Shown piece by piece: positions 43,378 to 53,557 of a stretch of 64,000 nucleotides of DNA. This stretch comes from Lentzea jiangxiensis (lineage in GTDB: Bacteria > Actinomycetota > Actinomycetes > Mycobacteriales > Pseudonocardiaceae), in contig NZ_FNIX01000012.1 of NCBI RefSeq assembly GCF_900104175.1, positions 124,001-188,000 on the forward strand, in the 5' to 3' direction. Every line of letters begins with the position of its first letter. Within the stretch, counting starts at the first letter, position 1. The notes under the pieces are model-generated. The model was not told the DNA's origin. It worked only from the letters and a program-made list of their open reading frames with translations, and did not search any database. Made by a program: the position numbers and the translations under genes.

Positions 43378-45695
43378 CAGCTCTCGCTGCGTCGCAACAG
43401 GTCCACGACCCTCTGCTCCCTGATCGGGTCGCCCAGCCGGCGCAGCAGCACCAGAGCCTCGGCCAACACCTCCCGTCCGGCGTCGAGCTGGCCCGCGACG
43501 AGGAGGGTCTCGCCCAGATCCGCCAGCGTGTTGGCCTCGCCGGGCGCGTCGGCGATCCGGCGCCACTGCTCGGCGCTGCGCTGCAGGGACTCGATCGCTT
43601 CGGGATACCGGTGGTCCGCGCGGAGTGCCAGGCCCTGCACGACGAGCGCGTACGCCATGCCGTGGGCGTCGTCCAGCGGCTCGAGGTGCGCTACGGCGTC
43701 CGCTAGATGTCGATGCTGTGTGGCGCGGTCACCAGTCAGCGCGTACAGCTCGGCGAGGTTGACCATCGTGATCCCGCACCGGCGCAACGCCAGGCCGCGT
43801 TCGCCATACGCGATCGCTTCCTCGATGGCTCCGCTGAGCCTGAACACGTAGCAGGCGTTGTTGAGCGCCCTCGCGGTAATGTCGTCGTCTCCGTGTTCCT
43901 CCAGCAGCGCGACGCTATCGCGAATGTGTTGTCGTGCGGCGCGGAAGTCGCCGTCGCCGCGGTGCGCCAGTTCCGCTTCCGCGAGGGCCAGGTCGCTGAG
44001 CAGCGACGCGCGCGCCAGCCGGTCACCCGGCTCCGCGAGGGCCGCCTGACACACCTGCCGCCAGTCCCGCCACAGCCCGCGGGAGCGGTAGAACTCGAAC
44101 AGCCCCAGAGCGAGGCCGGCGATGAGCGCCCGGTCCACCTCAAGATCCGCCTCGGCCTGCTGCACCACCGCGAGCAGGTGGGCCCGTTCTCCGTCCAGCC
44201 AGCCGAACGCGTCGGCGACCTCCGGTAGGGCGGTCGTGCGCGGTGCTCTGGCGAGCCTCGGTGAGCCGGCGCTCGACCGGGCGAGTCCGAGCCACGTGAC
44301 CGCGCAGTACAGGTCGAGCACGCGGCTCACCGCCGCGGTGCGCTCGGCAGGGCTCGCCAGTCCGGCTCCGTACACCCTCAGCAGGTCGTGCAGCCGGTAG
44401 CGGCCGGGCGCCGGTGTCTCCAGCAGGCAGGCAGCGACCAGTCGTTCGAGCAGCCGTTCGGCCTCCCGTTCGCCGAGACCGAGCACTGCGGCCGCCACCG
44501 GGACGGAGAGGTCCGGCACCGCGGGCCAGGCGAGCAACGGGTACGCGGCCGCGGCGGCGCGGTCCACCGGGTCCTCGCTGCTCGTCAGACCGTCGATCGA
44601 CAACGCGAAGCAGGCCTGCACACCGGTCTCGTTCTGGTCCAGTTCCTCCAACCGGCGCTCCGCGTCCGCCAGCCGCTGCGCCAGGTAGGACACCGGCCAG
44701 GCAGGCCGCGACGCGAGCCGTGCACCTGCCAGCCGAACCGCGAGCGGCAACCGGCCGCAGCGGCGCACCACCTGCGATGCCGCGTCCGGTTCGGCGGCCA
44801 CCCGTTTCAGGCTCCCCGACACGGCCAGCAGGTCGATGGCGTCCGGTTCGGCGAGGACGTCGAGGTGCACCTGTCGCGCCTCCCGCACGGCCAGCACCGC
44901 GCGGCGACTGGTGATGATCGCGGCAGAACCCGCTGTGCCCGGCAGCAGCGGGGCGACCTGTCCCGAGTCCACGGCGTTGTCGAGCACCAGCAGGACGCGC
45001 CGACCGGCGAGCTCGGTCCGCAGTCGTGCGGCGGCCTCGCCGATGGTTGCGGGAATGTTGCTGCCCGCCACACCGAGTGAGCGCAAGAGCAGCCCCAGGG
45101 CTTCGAGGGGCGGCACCGGCTCACGGGCGCCCTGCAGGTCGACGTACAGCTGGCCATCCGGGAAGTCGGCCGCGAGCAGGTGCGCGACGTGCACGGCCAA
45201 GGACGTCTTCCCGACCCCACCCATGCCGGTGACCGACAGGACCGCAACGGCCGCCGGGTCCCGCAAGACCTCCATCACCAGGTCGGCCTGTTCGGAGCGC
45301 CCGGTGAAGTGCGGGACGTCCGCGGGCAGCTGCCGCGGCGTGGAACGGGTCGGACGCCGCGGTGTGCCCTTGCGCGAGGCGGCCCGCTCGAACTGTTCCC
45401 GTTGCGGCCCCGTCAGACCCAGCACGCCGACCAACCGATCCACCGTGACGGCCTGCGGATACCGGCGGTCTCCGCGTTCCAGCGCGCCGACCGCCTGCTC
45501 ACTGAGCCGAGCTTTCTCCGCGAGCGCCTGCTGGGTCATCCCCGCCTCTACACGGTAAGCACGCAACAGCTCGCCGAACGTCTCGATCACGTCCCCAGTC
45601 TGCCCGTCCAGCGCCCCTGCGCTGGGCTGTACGGCGGATTCCACTTCATTGCCGCATCGATCGGCCACCTCCTCGAACTGCCCGGTTCCTGACAC
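43377..45695 (-). CDS. AfsR/SARP-like regulator: XRE helix-turn-helix, NB-ARC ATPase and TPR domain
   Basis: A 772-residue STAND-type regulator. An XRE helix-turn-helix (MTQQALAEKARLSEQAVGAL) lies at about residues 53-72, an NB-ARC domain with Walker A TGMGGVGKTSLAV (about 155-167), Walker B VLLVLDN and the GxP-like RLPLAVRLAGARLA follows, then TPR repeats in the C-terminal half (LEEHGDDDITARALNNACYV and similar). Such proteins integrate ligand binding and nucleotide state to control antibiotic or developmental genes. A GTG at 45590 could be the true start. Its 5' end abuts a recombinase remnant, so the N-terminus is uncertain. Confidence 0.8.
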   Translation of the reverse strand: MSGTGQFEEVADRCGNEVESAVQPSAGALDGQTGDVIETFGELLRAYRVEAGMTQQALAEKARLSEQAVGALERGDRRYPQAVTVDRLVGVLGLTGPQREQFERAASRKGTPRRPTRSTPRQLPADVPHFTGRSEQADLVMEVLRDPAAVAVLSVTGMGGVGKTSLAVHVAHLLAADFPDGQLYVDLQGAREPVPPLEALGLLLRSLGVAGSNIPATIGEAAARLRTELAGRRVLLVLDNAVDSGQVAPLLPGTAGSAAIITSRRAVLAVREARQVHLDVLAEPDAIDLLAVSGSLKRVAAEPDAASQVVRRCGRLPLAVRLAGARLASRPAWPVSYLAQRLADAERRLEELDQNETGVQACFALSIDGLTSSEDPVDRAAAAAYPLLAWPAVPDLSVPVAAAVLGLGEREAERLLERLVAACLLETPAPGRYRLHDLLRVYGAGLASPAERTAAVSRVLDLYCAVTWLGLARSSAGSPRLARAPRTTALPEVADAFGWLDGERAHLLAVVQQAEADLEVDRALIAGLALGLFEFYRSRGLWRDWRQVCQAALAEPGDRLARASLLSDLALAEAELAHRGDGDFRAARQHIRDSVALLEEHGDDDITARALNNACYVFRLSGAIEEAIAYGERGLALRRCGITMVNLAELYALTGDRATQHRHLADAVAHLEPLDDAHGMAYALVVQGLALRADHRYPEAIESLQRSAEQWRRIADAPGEANTLADLGETLLVAGQLDAGREVLAEALVLLRRLGDPIREQRVVDLLRRSES

Positions 45696-45699
45696 CTGT

Positions 45700-45970
45700 T
45701 GGGCGCCAGAAGGTGGCTCAACGTGCCTGATCCGCAGATCACGCAGCTGCAGGGTTCGTACTCGTTGATCAAGTCGCCAAGCACTCGGCGATACCCGTAG
45801 AGCGGACGACCGCCTGGAAACCGGCCCTGCTGACTGGTCTGCGCCCGCATCGCCTCGAGCACGCGCTGCCGGGCGCGGGCCACCTCCCGCTGAGCCTGCG
45901 CACCGAGCAACACCATCAACGCCTGATGAACCGGGCCATCCAGTTCCGCCGTCGAGCGTGAGATCAACAC
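45700..45970 (-). pseudogene. Serine recombinase fragment fused to the LINEYEP tail
   Basis: The minus-strand frame reads PVHQALMVLLGAQAQREVAR, ARQRVLEAMRAQTSQQGRF and GGRPLYGYR, an internal segment of large serine recombinases just past the catalytic domain. It then switches at YGYR to RVLGDLINEYEP, the dispersed tail repeat, and degenerates. Both the catalytic Ser domain and the long C-terminal zinc/coiled-coil region are missing. Confidence 0.7.
45731..45801 (-). repeat. Dispersed tail repeat, copy 3
   Basis: Encodes RVLGDLINEYEPCSCVICGS on the minus strand; closely matches copy 1 at 30011-30078 at nucleotide level. Here it is joined in frame to recombinase sequence. Confidence 0.6.
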
Positions 45971-46197
45971 AGCTCAGCGTCCAGGACCAATGCCCGGCGT
46001 GTCACTCCCCGGCGAACGTTCGTGATCACCGCACTAGGACGTTCATCAGGTTGACGGGCGGGAACGAACTGGGCCTGATCGCGCTGTTGAGATGACCAGG
46101 TTGCGTCACCCATCTCGGTTACGGGAGGGTGCCGATCGAACGCGAATCGTGACGAGTCCCCCTGCCTGGGCTCGGCTGTGGTTGTCGAGGAGCGACA

Positions 46198-48918
46198 GTG
46201 ACGGACCTGGTCGGTCGAAGGGTGGAGTGCGAGGACCTCGTCCGTCTGGCGGAGACCAGCCGGGACGAGGGTGCACAAATGGCTCTTGTGCGTGGTCCGA
46301 GGGGAATCGGCAAGAGCAGCTTGCTGGCCGCGGCTCAGCGGGAGATCGGCTCGGGCGACGTGACAGTTCTGTGCGCGAGCGGCCGTGCCGTCGTCGCGGA
46401 GTACGGGTCGGTGCGCGAACTGTTCGCGCCGCTGGGGGTGGACCTGGAGAGCGTCGGGCAGGCGGACGACTACGCCGTGTTCCGCCGGTTGTACCGGATC
46501 GCGGTGGACGTGATGGCGGACCGGCCGCTGGTGATCGTGCTCGACGACGCGAACGCCTGTGACGAGCGGACGTTGCGGTGGATCGATTTCCTGTTGCGGA
46601 GGTCTGCCGAGTTGCCGCTGGTGGTCGTGCTGGCCTGGCAGCCCGGTGTCGTCGAGCGGGCCGATCTGCTGTTCGCGGACATGGCCGACATCGGTCCGGT
46701 GACGACGATCGACCTCGCGCCGCTGTCCGCGTCGGACGTGGTGGCGGTGGTCGAGCGGGCTTTCGGCCGCATGCCCGATCCGTTGTTCGCCGAGACGTGC
46801 GGCCTGCTCACGGGTGGGAACCCGTTGTGGTTGCACGACTTGCTGGCCTCGTTGCGCACGTGTGACGTGCGTCCGGACGAGAGTGGGGTGCAGCGTGCCC
46901 GGGAACTGGGGCGGCAGCTGGTCGCCGGGCGCTCGCCGGATCTGTTCGAGGAGCCGGGAGGACACGTTCGCCAGGTGGCTTGTGCGATCGCCGTGCTCGG
47001 TTCCGCCGACGTCCGGACGGTGGGCAGGGTTCTCGAGGTGCCGGAGCCGTTCGTGACGAGCGCGGTGGACGTGTTGCGCCACAAGGGAGTGCTCGCTTCC
47101 CGGGAGCTGGAGTTCCGGCACGAGGACATCGCCGACGTCGTGTTGTCCGCTGTGCCGGCCAGGGGGTTGGCGGAACTGCGTCACCGGACCGCGGCGGTGC
47201 TGAACGACGAGGGTCGCCCGGCCGAGGAGGTCGCCGAGCAGCTCGTACGGCTACCTGAACTACCTGAGCCGTGGATGTTCTGCACTCTGCGGGAAGCGGC
47301 GGCGGCCGCCGTCCGGCGAGGCGCTCCGGGGTCGGCCGAGCGGTATCTCACGCGGGTTCTCGAGCACGTGCCGGGCCATCCCGCCACCTTGCTGGAACTG
47401 GCGGACGTGCTGGTCATGATGGGGCCCGCAGTGGCGTTGCCCCGGCTGACCGAGGTCGTCGACCAGATGACGGACACCGGCGAGAAGGTGAGGATCCTGT
47501 GCCGGGCGGGGCTCATGGCGGTCGCGGCCACCTGGTCGGAGGCCGCGTTCGAGCGGCTCGCCGTGGTCCTGGACAAGGGTGAGAACTCTTCGATCGACAG
47601 CGAGTTGCTGCCTCAGTTGCATGCCGTGCTGCTGGCCGTGGGGCTGCGCAAGCAGGCCAGCACCGCGCGGCTGCTCACGCACTACCGGCTGCCATCCCGG
47701 CGGGTGTTCACCACCTCGTCCGGGCGGTTGATCTCCGGTGTCGCCGCCCAGGCCGAGATGCTGGCCGGTGAGTCCGTCCGGTCGGCGGTCGACCTGGCCA
47801 GGCTGAGCCTGGTTCCCGGGCCCGTGGTGCACGCCGGGCCCGCGCTCGCCGCCGCGGCGGTGCTGGGGCTGTCCGGTGAGCCTGCCGAGGCGTTGGCGGC
47901 CCTGGACAGGCTGATCACCACGACCGGCGCGGACGGCGCGCTCGACGTCCAGTCGCTGGCGCTGGCGACCAGGGCGGGTCTGCTCGACCACACCGGTGAT
48001 CTCACGGAGGCCCATGCCGACGCACGGACCGCCTTGGAGGTCGCCGAGCGGGCGATGACGCCGGTGGAGGTCGAACTGCCCTGCACGGCCATGGCGTCGA
48101 TCCTGCTCAAGCGCGGCGACGTCACCGAGGCCGAGGAACACCTGGACCGGGTGGGAGAGCCGCGGTTCGGCTCGACGTACGGACCCGTGATGGTCATGAA
48201 GGCGGCTGTTCGCCGGGCCCGTGGTGACCTCACCGGGGCGTTGGACCTCCTGCTCGAGTGCGGGCGTCAGCTGACGACCGCGGGCGTGCACAACCCCGTG
48301 TGGGCTCCGTGGTGGCTGGATGCCGTCTGTCTGCTGGTGCGACAGGACCGCCGCGGGGAGGCCGTCGAACTCGCCGAGTACGGCGCCGAACGCGCCCGGC
48401 GGTGGGACACCCCCGAAGCAAGGGGACTCAGCCTGATGGCCAGTGGAACGGCGGCCACCGGCGAGGTGGCGGCGGAGTTGCTGGGTGCCGCGGTGACGGT
48501 GCTGTCCGAGTCCCCTGCCCGGCCGCTGCACGTCCGCGCGGTGCGTCTGCTGGGCGAGTCCCGGTTGTCGGACGGTGACGCCAAGGGAGCCCGCGAGCAC
48601 CTGCGGACCGCCGTCACCCTGGCGATCCGGCTGGGAGACCGTGCGGCGGCGGCCGAGGCGAGGGGCCTGCTCGTCCTCGCCGGTGGACGTATGCCGAGAC
48701 TGGGCGCGCGGCCGGCGGACGCGCTCAGCGGCCGTGAGCGGCGGGTCGCGGAGCTCGCCGCGGCCGGCGCCACCAACCGCGAGATCGCCGAGGAGCTGTT
48801 CGTGACGGTCCGGACCGTCGAGAGCCATCTGTCCAATGTGTACCGGAAGCTCGGTGTCGAGCTGCGCACGGACCTGCCCGCCACGCTCGGACCCGGTCTG
48901 CGCACCGCCTCGGCATGA
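46198..48918 (+). CDS. LAL-type LuxR regulator 1 (large ATPase)
   Basis: A 906-residue regulator of the LAL group. Intact Walker A GPRGIGKSSLLA (about residues 34-45), Walker B PLVIVLDDANACDE (about 100-113), a long helical TPR-like middle, and a C-terminal LuxR helix-turn-helix LSGRERRVAELAAAG with TNREIAEELFVTVRTVESHL (about 840-880). LAL proteins activate specialised-metabolite clusters. GTG start 46198. First of four tandem related genes; it overlaps the second by 4 bases (ATGA at 48915-48918). Confidence 0.87.
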   Translation: MTDLVGRRVECEDLVRLAETSRDEGAQMALVRGPRGIGKSSLLAAAQREIGSGDVTVLCASGRAVVAEYGSVRELFAPLGVDLESVGQADDYAVFRRLYRIAVDVMADRPLVIVLDDANACDERTLRWIDFLLRRSAELPLVVVLAWQPGVVERADLLFADMADIGPVTTIDLAPLSASDVVAVVERAFGRMPDPLFAETCGLLTGGNPLWLHDLLASLRTCDVRPDESGVQRARELGRQLVAGRSPDLFEEPGGHVRQVACAIAVLGSADVRTVGRVLEVPEPFVTSAVDVLRHKGVLASRELEFRHEDIADVVLSAVPARGLAELRHRTAAVLNDEGRPAEEVAEQLVRLPELPEPWMFCTLREAAAAAVRRGAPGSAERYLTRVLEHVPGHPATLLELADVLVMMGPAVALPRLTEVVDQMTDTGEKVRILCRAGLMAVAATWSEAAFERLAVVLDKGENSSIDSELLPQLHAVLLAVGLRKQASTARLLTHYRLPSRRVFTTSSGRLISGVAAQAEMLAGESVRSAVDLARLSLVPGPVVHAGPALAAAAVLGLSGEPAEALAALDRLITTTGADGALDVQSLALATRAGLLDHTGDLTEAHADARTALEVAERAMTPVEVELPCTAMASILLKRGDVTEAEEHLDRVGEPRFGSTYGPVMVMKAAVRRARGDLTGALDLLLECGRQLTTAGVHNPVWAPWWLDAVCLLVRQDRRGEAVELAEYGAERARRWDTPEARGLSLMASGTAATGEVAAELLGAAVTVLSESPARPLHVRAVRLLGESRLSDGDAKGAREHLRTAVTLAIRLGDRAAAAEARGLLVLAGGRMPRLGARPADALSGRERRVAELAAAGATNREIAEELFVTVRTVESHLSNVYRKLGVELRTDLPATLGPGLRTASA

Positions 48919-51368
48919 CGGGACTCGACGTCATCGAGACGGCACTCTGTCTCACCCGGTCAGGCACGGGCTCACTCGTGGTGCTCCGGGGACCGTTGGG
49001 CTGCGGCCGCTCGGCGGCGTTGAAGGACGCGAAGCGGCTGGCGGAGAGGATGGACGTCCGGGTGCTGCGGGCGGCCGGGGCCAGGCAGGAACGGCACTTC
49101 CCGTTCGGCGTGGTGCACCAGCTGGCCGGGGAGGAGCTCTCGGGTCCGCCGCGACCAGGTGGTCTGCATGAGCTGCTGGTCGCGGCCGGCCCTGCTCTGG
49201 TCACTGTGGACGACCTGCAGTGGGCGGACGAGGAGTCGGTGCGCGCGCTCGCGCGCTCGGCCGGCCGGCTGGACCGGATCCCGGTGGTGATGCTGGTCTG
49301 CGTGCGCGACGGCGACGTGGGGTCCGGCTCGTCTCTCGTGGAGCAGGTCGTTCGCCAAGCGGCTCATGTCGTTGCGCTGGAACGCCCACTCCTCGCGGAG
49401 AGTTCGAAGCGGAAGGTCGTCGCCTGCCTGCGTGCGCAACCTCCGTGGGTTCGTTCCGTCCTGGACGCGATGGCGGTCCTGGGGGACGACTCGGACGTGG
49501 GGTTGATCGCGTCGCTCGCGGAGGTCGACGAGGTCGGGTGCACGACCGCGCTGCGGGCGATGGACAGGCTCGGCCTCGTCGACCGGCCGCCGCGGTTCGC
49601 CCACCGCGTCGTGCGGGAGGTGGTCGAGGAGACCATGGCTCCCGCGGACCGGGTCCGGCTGCAGGCCGTGGCCGTTCGCCTGCTGCATGACGCGGGCAGG
49701 CCCGCCGAGGTCGTGGCCGGGCGGCTGCCGGCCGTCACGGTCACCCAGGGGCCCTGGGCCGTCGAGGTCCTGCGGACCGCCGCCGCGGCCGCGATGGAGC
49801 GCGGCGCGCCTCTGACCGCTGTGGAGTACCTTCGCCGCGCGCTGCTCGAGCACCCCCGGGCCGGCGCGAGGCGGGCGACGTTGCTCCTCGAACTGGCCGC
49901 CGCGGAGCGTGGCGTCGATCGTGCCGCCGCCGCGTCGCACCTGTCGGTCGCGGCTCAGATGGTGACCACCACTCGGGAACGGGCCGCGATCGCGGCGAGG
50001 ATCGTGCCGGGGGCCCTGGTCGAGGCGTCTTCCGCGGTGCGGGAGGTGGTCCGGGGTGTCGAGAACGAGCTGCGGGTGGCGCAACCGCACGACGAGGTCC
50101 TGGGTGACCTCGCACTACGCGTCGAGGCTCGGTCGCACCACGCCGAATGCATGGCGCGACACAGGTTCGTGAGGTGCGTCGACCGACTGGGCGAGCGTCC
50201 GGACGAGCCCTTTCCGACGACGAGCGCGGGGCGCGAACTGCTGTCGGTGCGGCTGCACTGCGCGACGATCGCTTCGGTGTGGCGTGCCGATGAGGTCGCG
50301 GCGGTCGCGGAGCGGGTGCTGGCTCACGCACCTCCCCTGCCCGGTCACGTCCACACGCCGATCGCGACCTTGGTGACCACGTTGTGCGCGGCCGGCTCCC
50401 TGGACGCCGTGTCCGTCTGGCTGGACAGCGCGATGGAGCGCTCGCTCACCGCCAACGCCGTCGCGGAACAGGTCTTCATCCAGGCTGAACAGGTGTCGGT
50501 GCTGCTGCACCGCGGCCGGATCACCGCGGCGCGGAGCAGGGCGGAGAACGTCCTCACCGCGGCGGGGACCCGCGGTCTCGCCTCCGAGGTGCTGGTGGCA
50601 CTCGCCTCGGTCGCGTGGGAATCCCGGGACGACCACCTCGTCAACCGGCTGGTCCCGCTGGTCAGGCAGAGGACGCACATCCCGGCGCTGTCGGTCGCGC
50701 ACCAGATGCTGTGCGGTGTGGCGGCCGCGGACCCCCAGGCCGGGCTGGCCCACCTGCGGGACGCGGGCAGTCAGGCGGAGGAGCTCGGCTGGCGCAATCC
50801 CGTGTTGTACCCGTGGCGGTCGGAGGTGGCCCGGATCCTGTGGCGCCGGGGTGACGTCGCGGCGGCGCGGGAGCTGGCCGTGGAACAACACGCGCTCGCG
50901 CTGCGGTGGGGTTCGGCGGCCGGCGTCGGAAAAGCGTTGTGCCACCTCGGATCGATGATCGAGGGGGACGCCGGTGTCGCGATGCTGCGCCGGGCCGTGA
51001 GCGTTCTCGAAGGTTCGGCCAACCGCTTCGAACTGGCCAGGGCGCTGTGGCAGCTGGGCAGGCGGACGGGAGACCGCCACTGCGTGGCGCGTTCCTCGCT
51101 GATGGCCGTCGAGTGCGGGGAGAGGCCACCGGTCGCCTGGGAGGAACCCGCTACGGGCCAGGGCGACGGCGGGCGCGACCTGACGGGGGCGCAGCAGCGC
51201 GTCGTGGAGCTCGCGCTGGCAGGCCGTTCCAACCAGGAGATCGCGGACTTCATGCAGGTGGGTGTGCGGGTCGTGGAGAAGCACCTGACCAACGCCTACC
51301 GCAGGCTCGGCGTGCAGGGCCGCAGCGGGCTGTCGGCGGCCCTGCACGGTGGCGATCCGGTTCGTTGA
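48915..51368 (+). CDS. LAL-type LuxR regulator 2, Walker A lysine replaced
   Basis: An 817-residue regulator of the same architecture. The P-loop reads GPLGCGRSAALK, with Arg where the ATP-binding Lys should be; Walker B LVTVDDLQWADEES is normal. The ATPase part is short, with about 75 residues between the two motifs. A TPR-like helical region and a C-terminal LuxR domain follow (LTGAQQRVVELALAG; NQEIADFMQVGVRVVEKHL). It probably binds DNA, but nucleotide hydrolysis is doubtful. Coupled to regulator 1 by ATGA overlap. Confidence 0.85.
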   Translation: MTGLDVIETALCLTRSGTGSLVVLRGPLGCGRSAALKDAKRLAERMDVRVLRAAGARQERHFPFGVVHQLAGEELSGPPRPGGLHELLVAAGPALVTVDDLQWADEESVRALARSAGRLDRIPVVMLVCVRDGDVGSGSSLVEQVVRQAAHVVALERPLLAESSKRKVVACLRAQPPWVRSVLDAMAVLGDDSDVGLIASLAEVDEVGCTTALRAMDRLGLVDRPPRFAHRVVREVVEETMAPADRVRLQAVAVRLLHDAGRPAEVVAGRLPAVTVTQGPWAVEVLRTAAAAAMERGAPLTAVEYLRRALLEHPRAGARRATLLLELAAAERGVDRAAAASHLSVAAQMVTTTRERAAIAARIVPGALVEASSAVREVVRGVENELRVAQPHDEVLGDLALRVEARSHHAECMARHRFVRCVDRLGERPDEPFPTTSAGRELLSVRLHCATIASVWRADEVAAVAERVLAHAPPLPGHVHTPIATLVTTLCAAGSLDAVSVWLDSAMERSLTANAVAEQVFIQAEQVSVLLHRGRITAARSRAENVLTAAGTRGLASEVLVALASVAWESRDDHLVNRLVPLVRQRTHIPALSVAHQMLCGVAAADPQAGLAHLRDAGSQAEELGWRNPVLYPWRSEVARILWRRGDVAAARELAVEQHALALRWGSAAGVGKALCHLGSMIEGDAGVAMLRRAVSVLEGSANRFELARALWQLGRRTGDRHCVARSSLMAVECGERPPVAWEEPATGQGDGGRDLTGAQQRVVELALAGRSNQEIADFMQVGVRVVEKHLTNAYRRLGVQGRSGLSAALHGGDPVR

Positions 51369-51437
51369 CGTCTCATATGGGAGGAAATAACCTCCCGGTG
51401 TGACCGACGATCGACTTCACCGGACCCGCAGTTCCGC

Positions 51438-53555
51438 GTGACCACGAGGATCGGCGAACAGGAACTCGCCACCGAGCTCGCCGCAAGCCTGCGTCGCGGT
51501 GGCGGAGCCGTGTTCGAGGTGACCGGGCCGCCGGGTTCCGGTCGCACCGAGGTGGTGCGGCAGGTCGCCGATCACGTGGCCGAGCTGGGTACCCGCCTGA
51601 TCTCCGTTCGCGCGTCGGCCGTCGAGTCCGATGAGGACGGTGCCGTGCTCACGCGGATCCTGGATGATCTGGGAGTCGGCCCGGACCGTTCGATGGCGGA
51701 ATCGTGCCGTGTTCTTCTCGAAGCCGCACCCGTCGTGCTCGTGCTCGACGACGCCCAGTGGATGGACGAGGGCTCGGTCCGCTGGCTCCGCGCGTTGCTG
51801 CGCAGGATCCACCGGGCTCCGGTGGTCGTGGTCCTGGCCACCGCCGGACTCGGCACGGTGGCGGAGGACGCGCTCGCCGAGCTCGCCGAGGACGGCTCGG
51901 TCACCGCACCACCCTGGTACGTCGTTGTCCTGCTCCTGCCCGCTGTGGACGAGGACCGGATCGCGCGAACGCTGCACCTGTTGTCCGAGCAGGACATCAG
52001 GTTGCTGCGCGCCATGGCGGTCTGCGGCGGACGCTTCGAATGGTCCGTGGCGCGTGAGCTCGCGGACCTGAACCGCGTGCTCGCCGACCGGGCGATGACG
52101 AGGTTGCGCGGTCTCGGACTGGTCTCGCCCGACGAGCCGGCGCTCGCCGGCGGTGTGGCCGGAGCCGTGCTCGCCGCGATGACGGTCGACCAGCGGAACG
52201 ACCTGCGGTCCACGGCGGTGGTGCTCGGTCACCGGGCCGCGCTCGGTTTCGAGCGGATGAGCGCGATGCTCGTCGACGCACCACCTGCCGGCACGGCGTG
52301 GGCTCGGCTGGTGCTCCAGCGGGAAGCCCGGGTGCTGGCCGCCGCGGGGAGGACGGCGGAAGCTGCCCGGCTGCTCGTCAGGGCGCTGAGCGAGCCCGCG
52401 GACGAGGCGACGCGCGCGGACGTCCTGATCCAGCTCGCGCAGTGCGAAGTGGACCACGCACCGGATGCCGCTGATCGGCGACTGGTCGAGGTCCTGCACA
52501 TGACCGGCCCGGCGACGTCCGGCCCGCGTCTGCGCGCGGCGGACCTGGTGGCCTGCCGCGAACGTTTCGGGGTGTCCCGCCGTGCCGTCGAGACCGCGCT
52601 CGCGCATCCGGATCTGGTCGAAGGCGAACGCGAGGCGCTGAAAGGCCTCTACTGGTACGTCGTGGGCGTCGCGGGCGAGCCGGGCGAACTCGGTGTCCCC
52701 GCCGTGCCGCCGCTCCCGGACTCGCCCGCGGACCCGGTGTGCCAGGGGGTAGCCGCCTGGCGCCTGGCCCGTGGCGGACGCGGTGGCGCGGCTGCCGTGG
52801 CACTGGCGACCCGCGCTCTGGCCGTGCGCGGGTCGCTGACACCTCGCCTCGCGGCGGCGGACGCGCTGTCCTGGGCCGCCGAGTACGAGACCGCGCTGGC
52901 CGGCGTCGACGCCGTCCTCGTGGACGGCCGGCGGTACGGCGCTCGGGTGGCTGTCGCCGAGGCGATGCTGCTGCGCTGCTCGGTGCGGTTGCGGCAGAGG
53001 CGCGTCGTCGAGGCGGCGGAGGACCTGGCCGGCATGGAGGCGTGCCTGCCGCCCGGCGCCCGGCCTCCCCTGCTCAGCGCTCGGCACCTCGTGCTGGAGG
53101 TGGTGCTGCTGCTCGCGGCCGGGCTGGTGCACGAGGCCCGCCAGGCGCTGACCCGCGAGGCACCAGCCGAGGTGGTCCACGGCCTGGCGCATGCCTGGCG
53201 GCTGTTCGCCCACGGACTGGTCGCGCTGGTGGCGGAACCCGCGACCGCGACCGCGATCTTCCTCGAGTCCGGTCGCTGCCTGCGGGACATGGGTGTGGTC
53301 AATCCCGTTGTGCTGCCCTGGCGGTTGCTCGCGGCGATGGGCTGGCGGGCCGCGGGCGAGGTCGCGCACGCCGACGCCCTGATCGACGAGACCTGCGACC
53401 TGGTCGGGAGGTGGGGTGTCCCCGCCGCTCTGCGGCACACCCGGGATTTAGTGGACGTGGTGCACGGCATGCCGTCGGGGGATGCCGCCGGAGAGTTCGT
53501 GGCGCAGTTGTTCCCCGGCCTCCTCGCCGGGCATCCCGCAGCCGGCTGGAGCTGA
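51438..53555 (+). CDS. LAL-like ATPase 3, no LuxR DNA-binding domain
   Basis: A 705-residue protein aligned with its neighbours in the ATPase and helical parts: P-loop GPPGSGRTEVVRQ (again Arg for Lys), Walker B VVLVLDDAQWMDEGS, and the shared segment MGVVNPVVLPWRLLAAMGWR seen in regulators 2 and 4 as RNPVLYPWRSE and RNVVLFPWRT. It ends at PGLLAGHPAAGWS with no helix-turn-helix. It could be a partner subunit or decoy for regulators 2 and 4, or a degenerate copy. GTG start 51438. Confidence 0.8.
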   Translation: MTTRIGEQELATELAASLRRGGGAVFEVTGPPGSGRTEVVRQVADHVAELGTRLISVRASAVESDEDGAVLTRILDDLGVGPDRSMAESCRVLLEAAPVVLVLDDAQWMDEGSVRWLRALLRRIHRAPVVVVLATAGLGTVAEDALAELAEDGSVTAPPWYVVVLLLPAVDEDRIARTLHLLSEQDIRLLRAMAVCGGRFEWSVARELADLNRVLADRAMTRLRGLGLVSPDEPALAGGVAGAVLAAMTVDQRNDLRSTAVVLGHRAALGFERMSAMLVDAPPAGTAWARLVLQREARVLAAAGRTAEAARLLVRALSEPADEATRADVLIQLAQCEVDHAPDAADRRLVEVLHMTGPATSGPRLRAADLVACRERFGVSRRAVETALAHPDLVEGEREALKGLYWYVVGVAGEPGELGVPAVPPLPDSPADPVCQGVAAWRLARGGRGGAAAVALATRALAVRGSLTPRLAAADALSWAAEYETALAGVDAVLVDGRRYGARVAVAEAMLLRCSVRLRQRRVVEAAEDLAGMEACLPPGARPPLLSARHLVLEVVLLLAAGLVHEARQALTREAPAEVVHGLAHAWRLFAHGLVALVAEPATATAIFLESGRCLRDMGVVNPVVLPWRLLAAMGWRAAGEVAHADALIDETCDLVGRWGVPAALRHTRDLVDVVHGMPSGDAAGEFVAQLFPGLLAGHPAAGWS

Positions 53556-53557
53556 CC

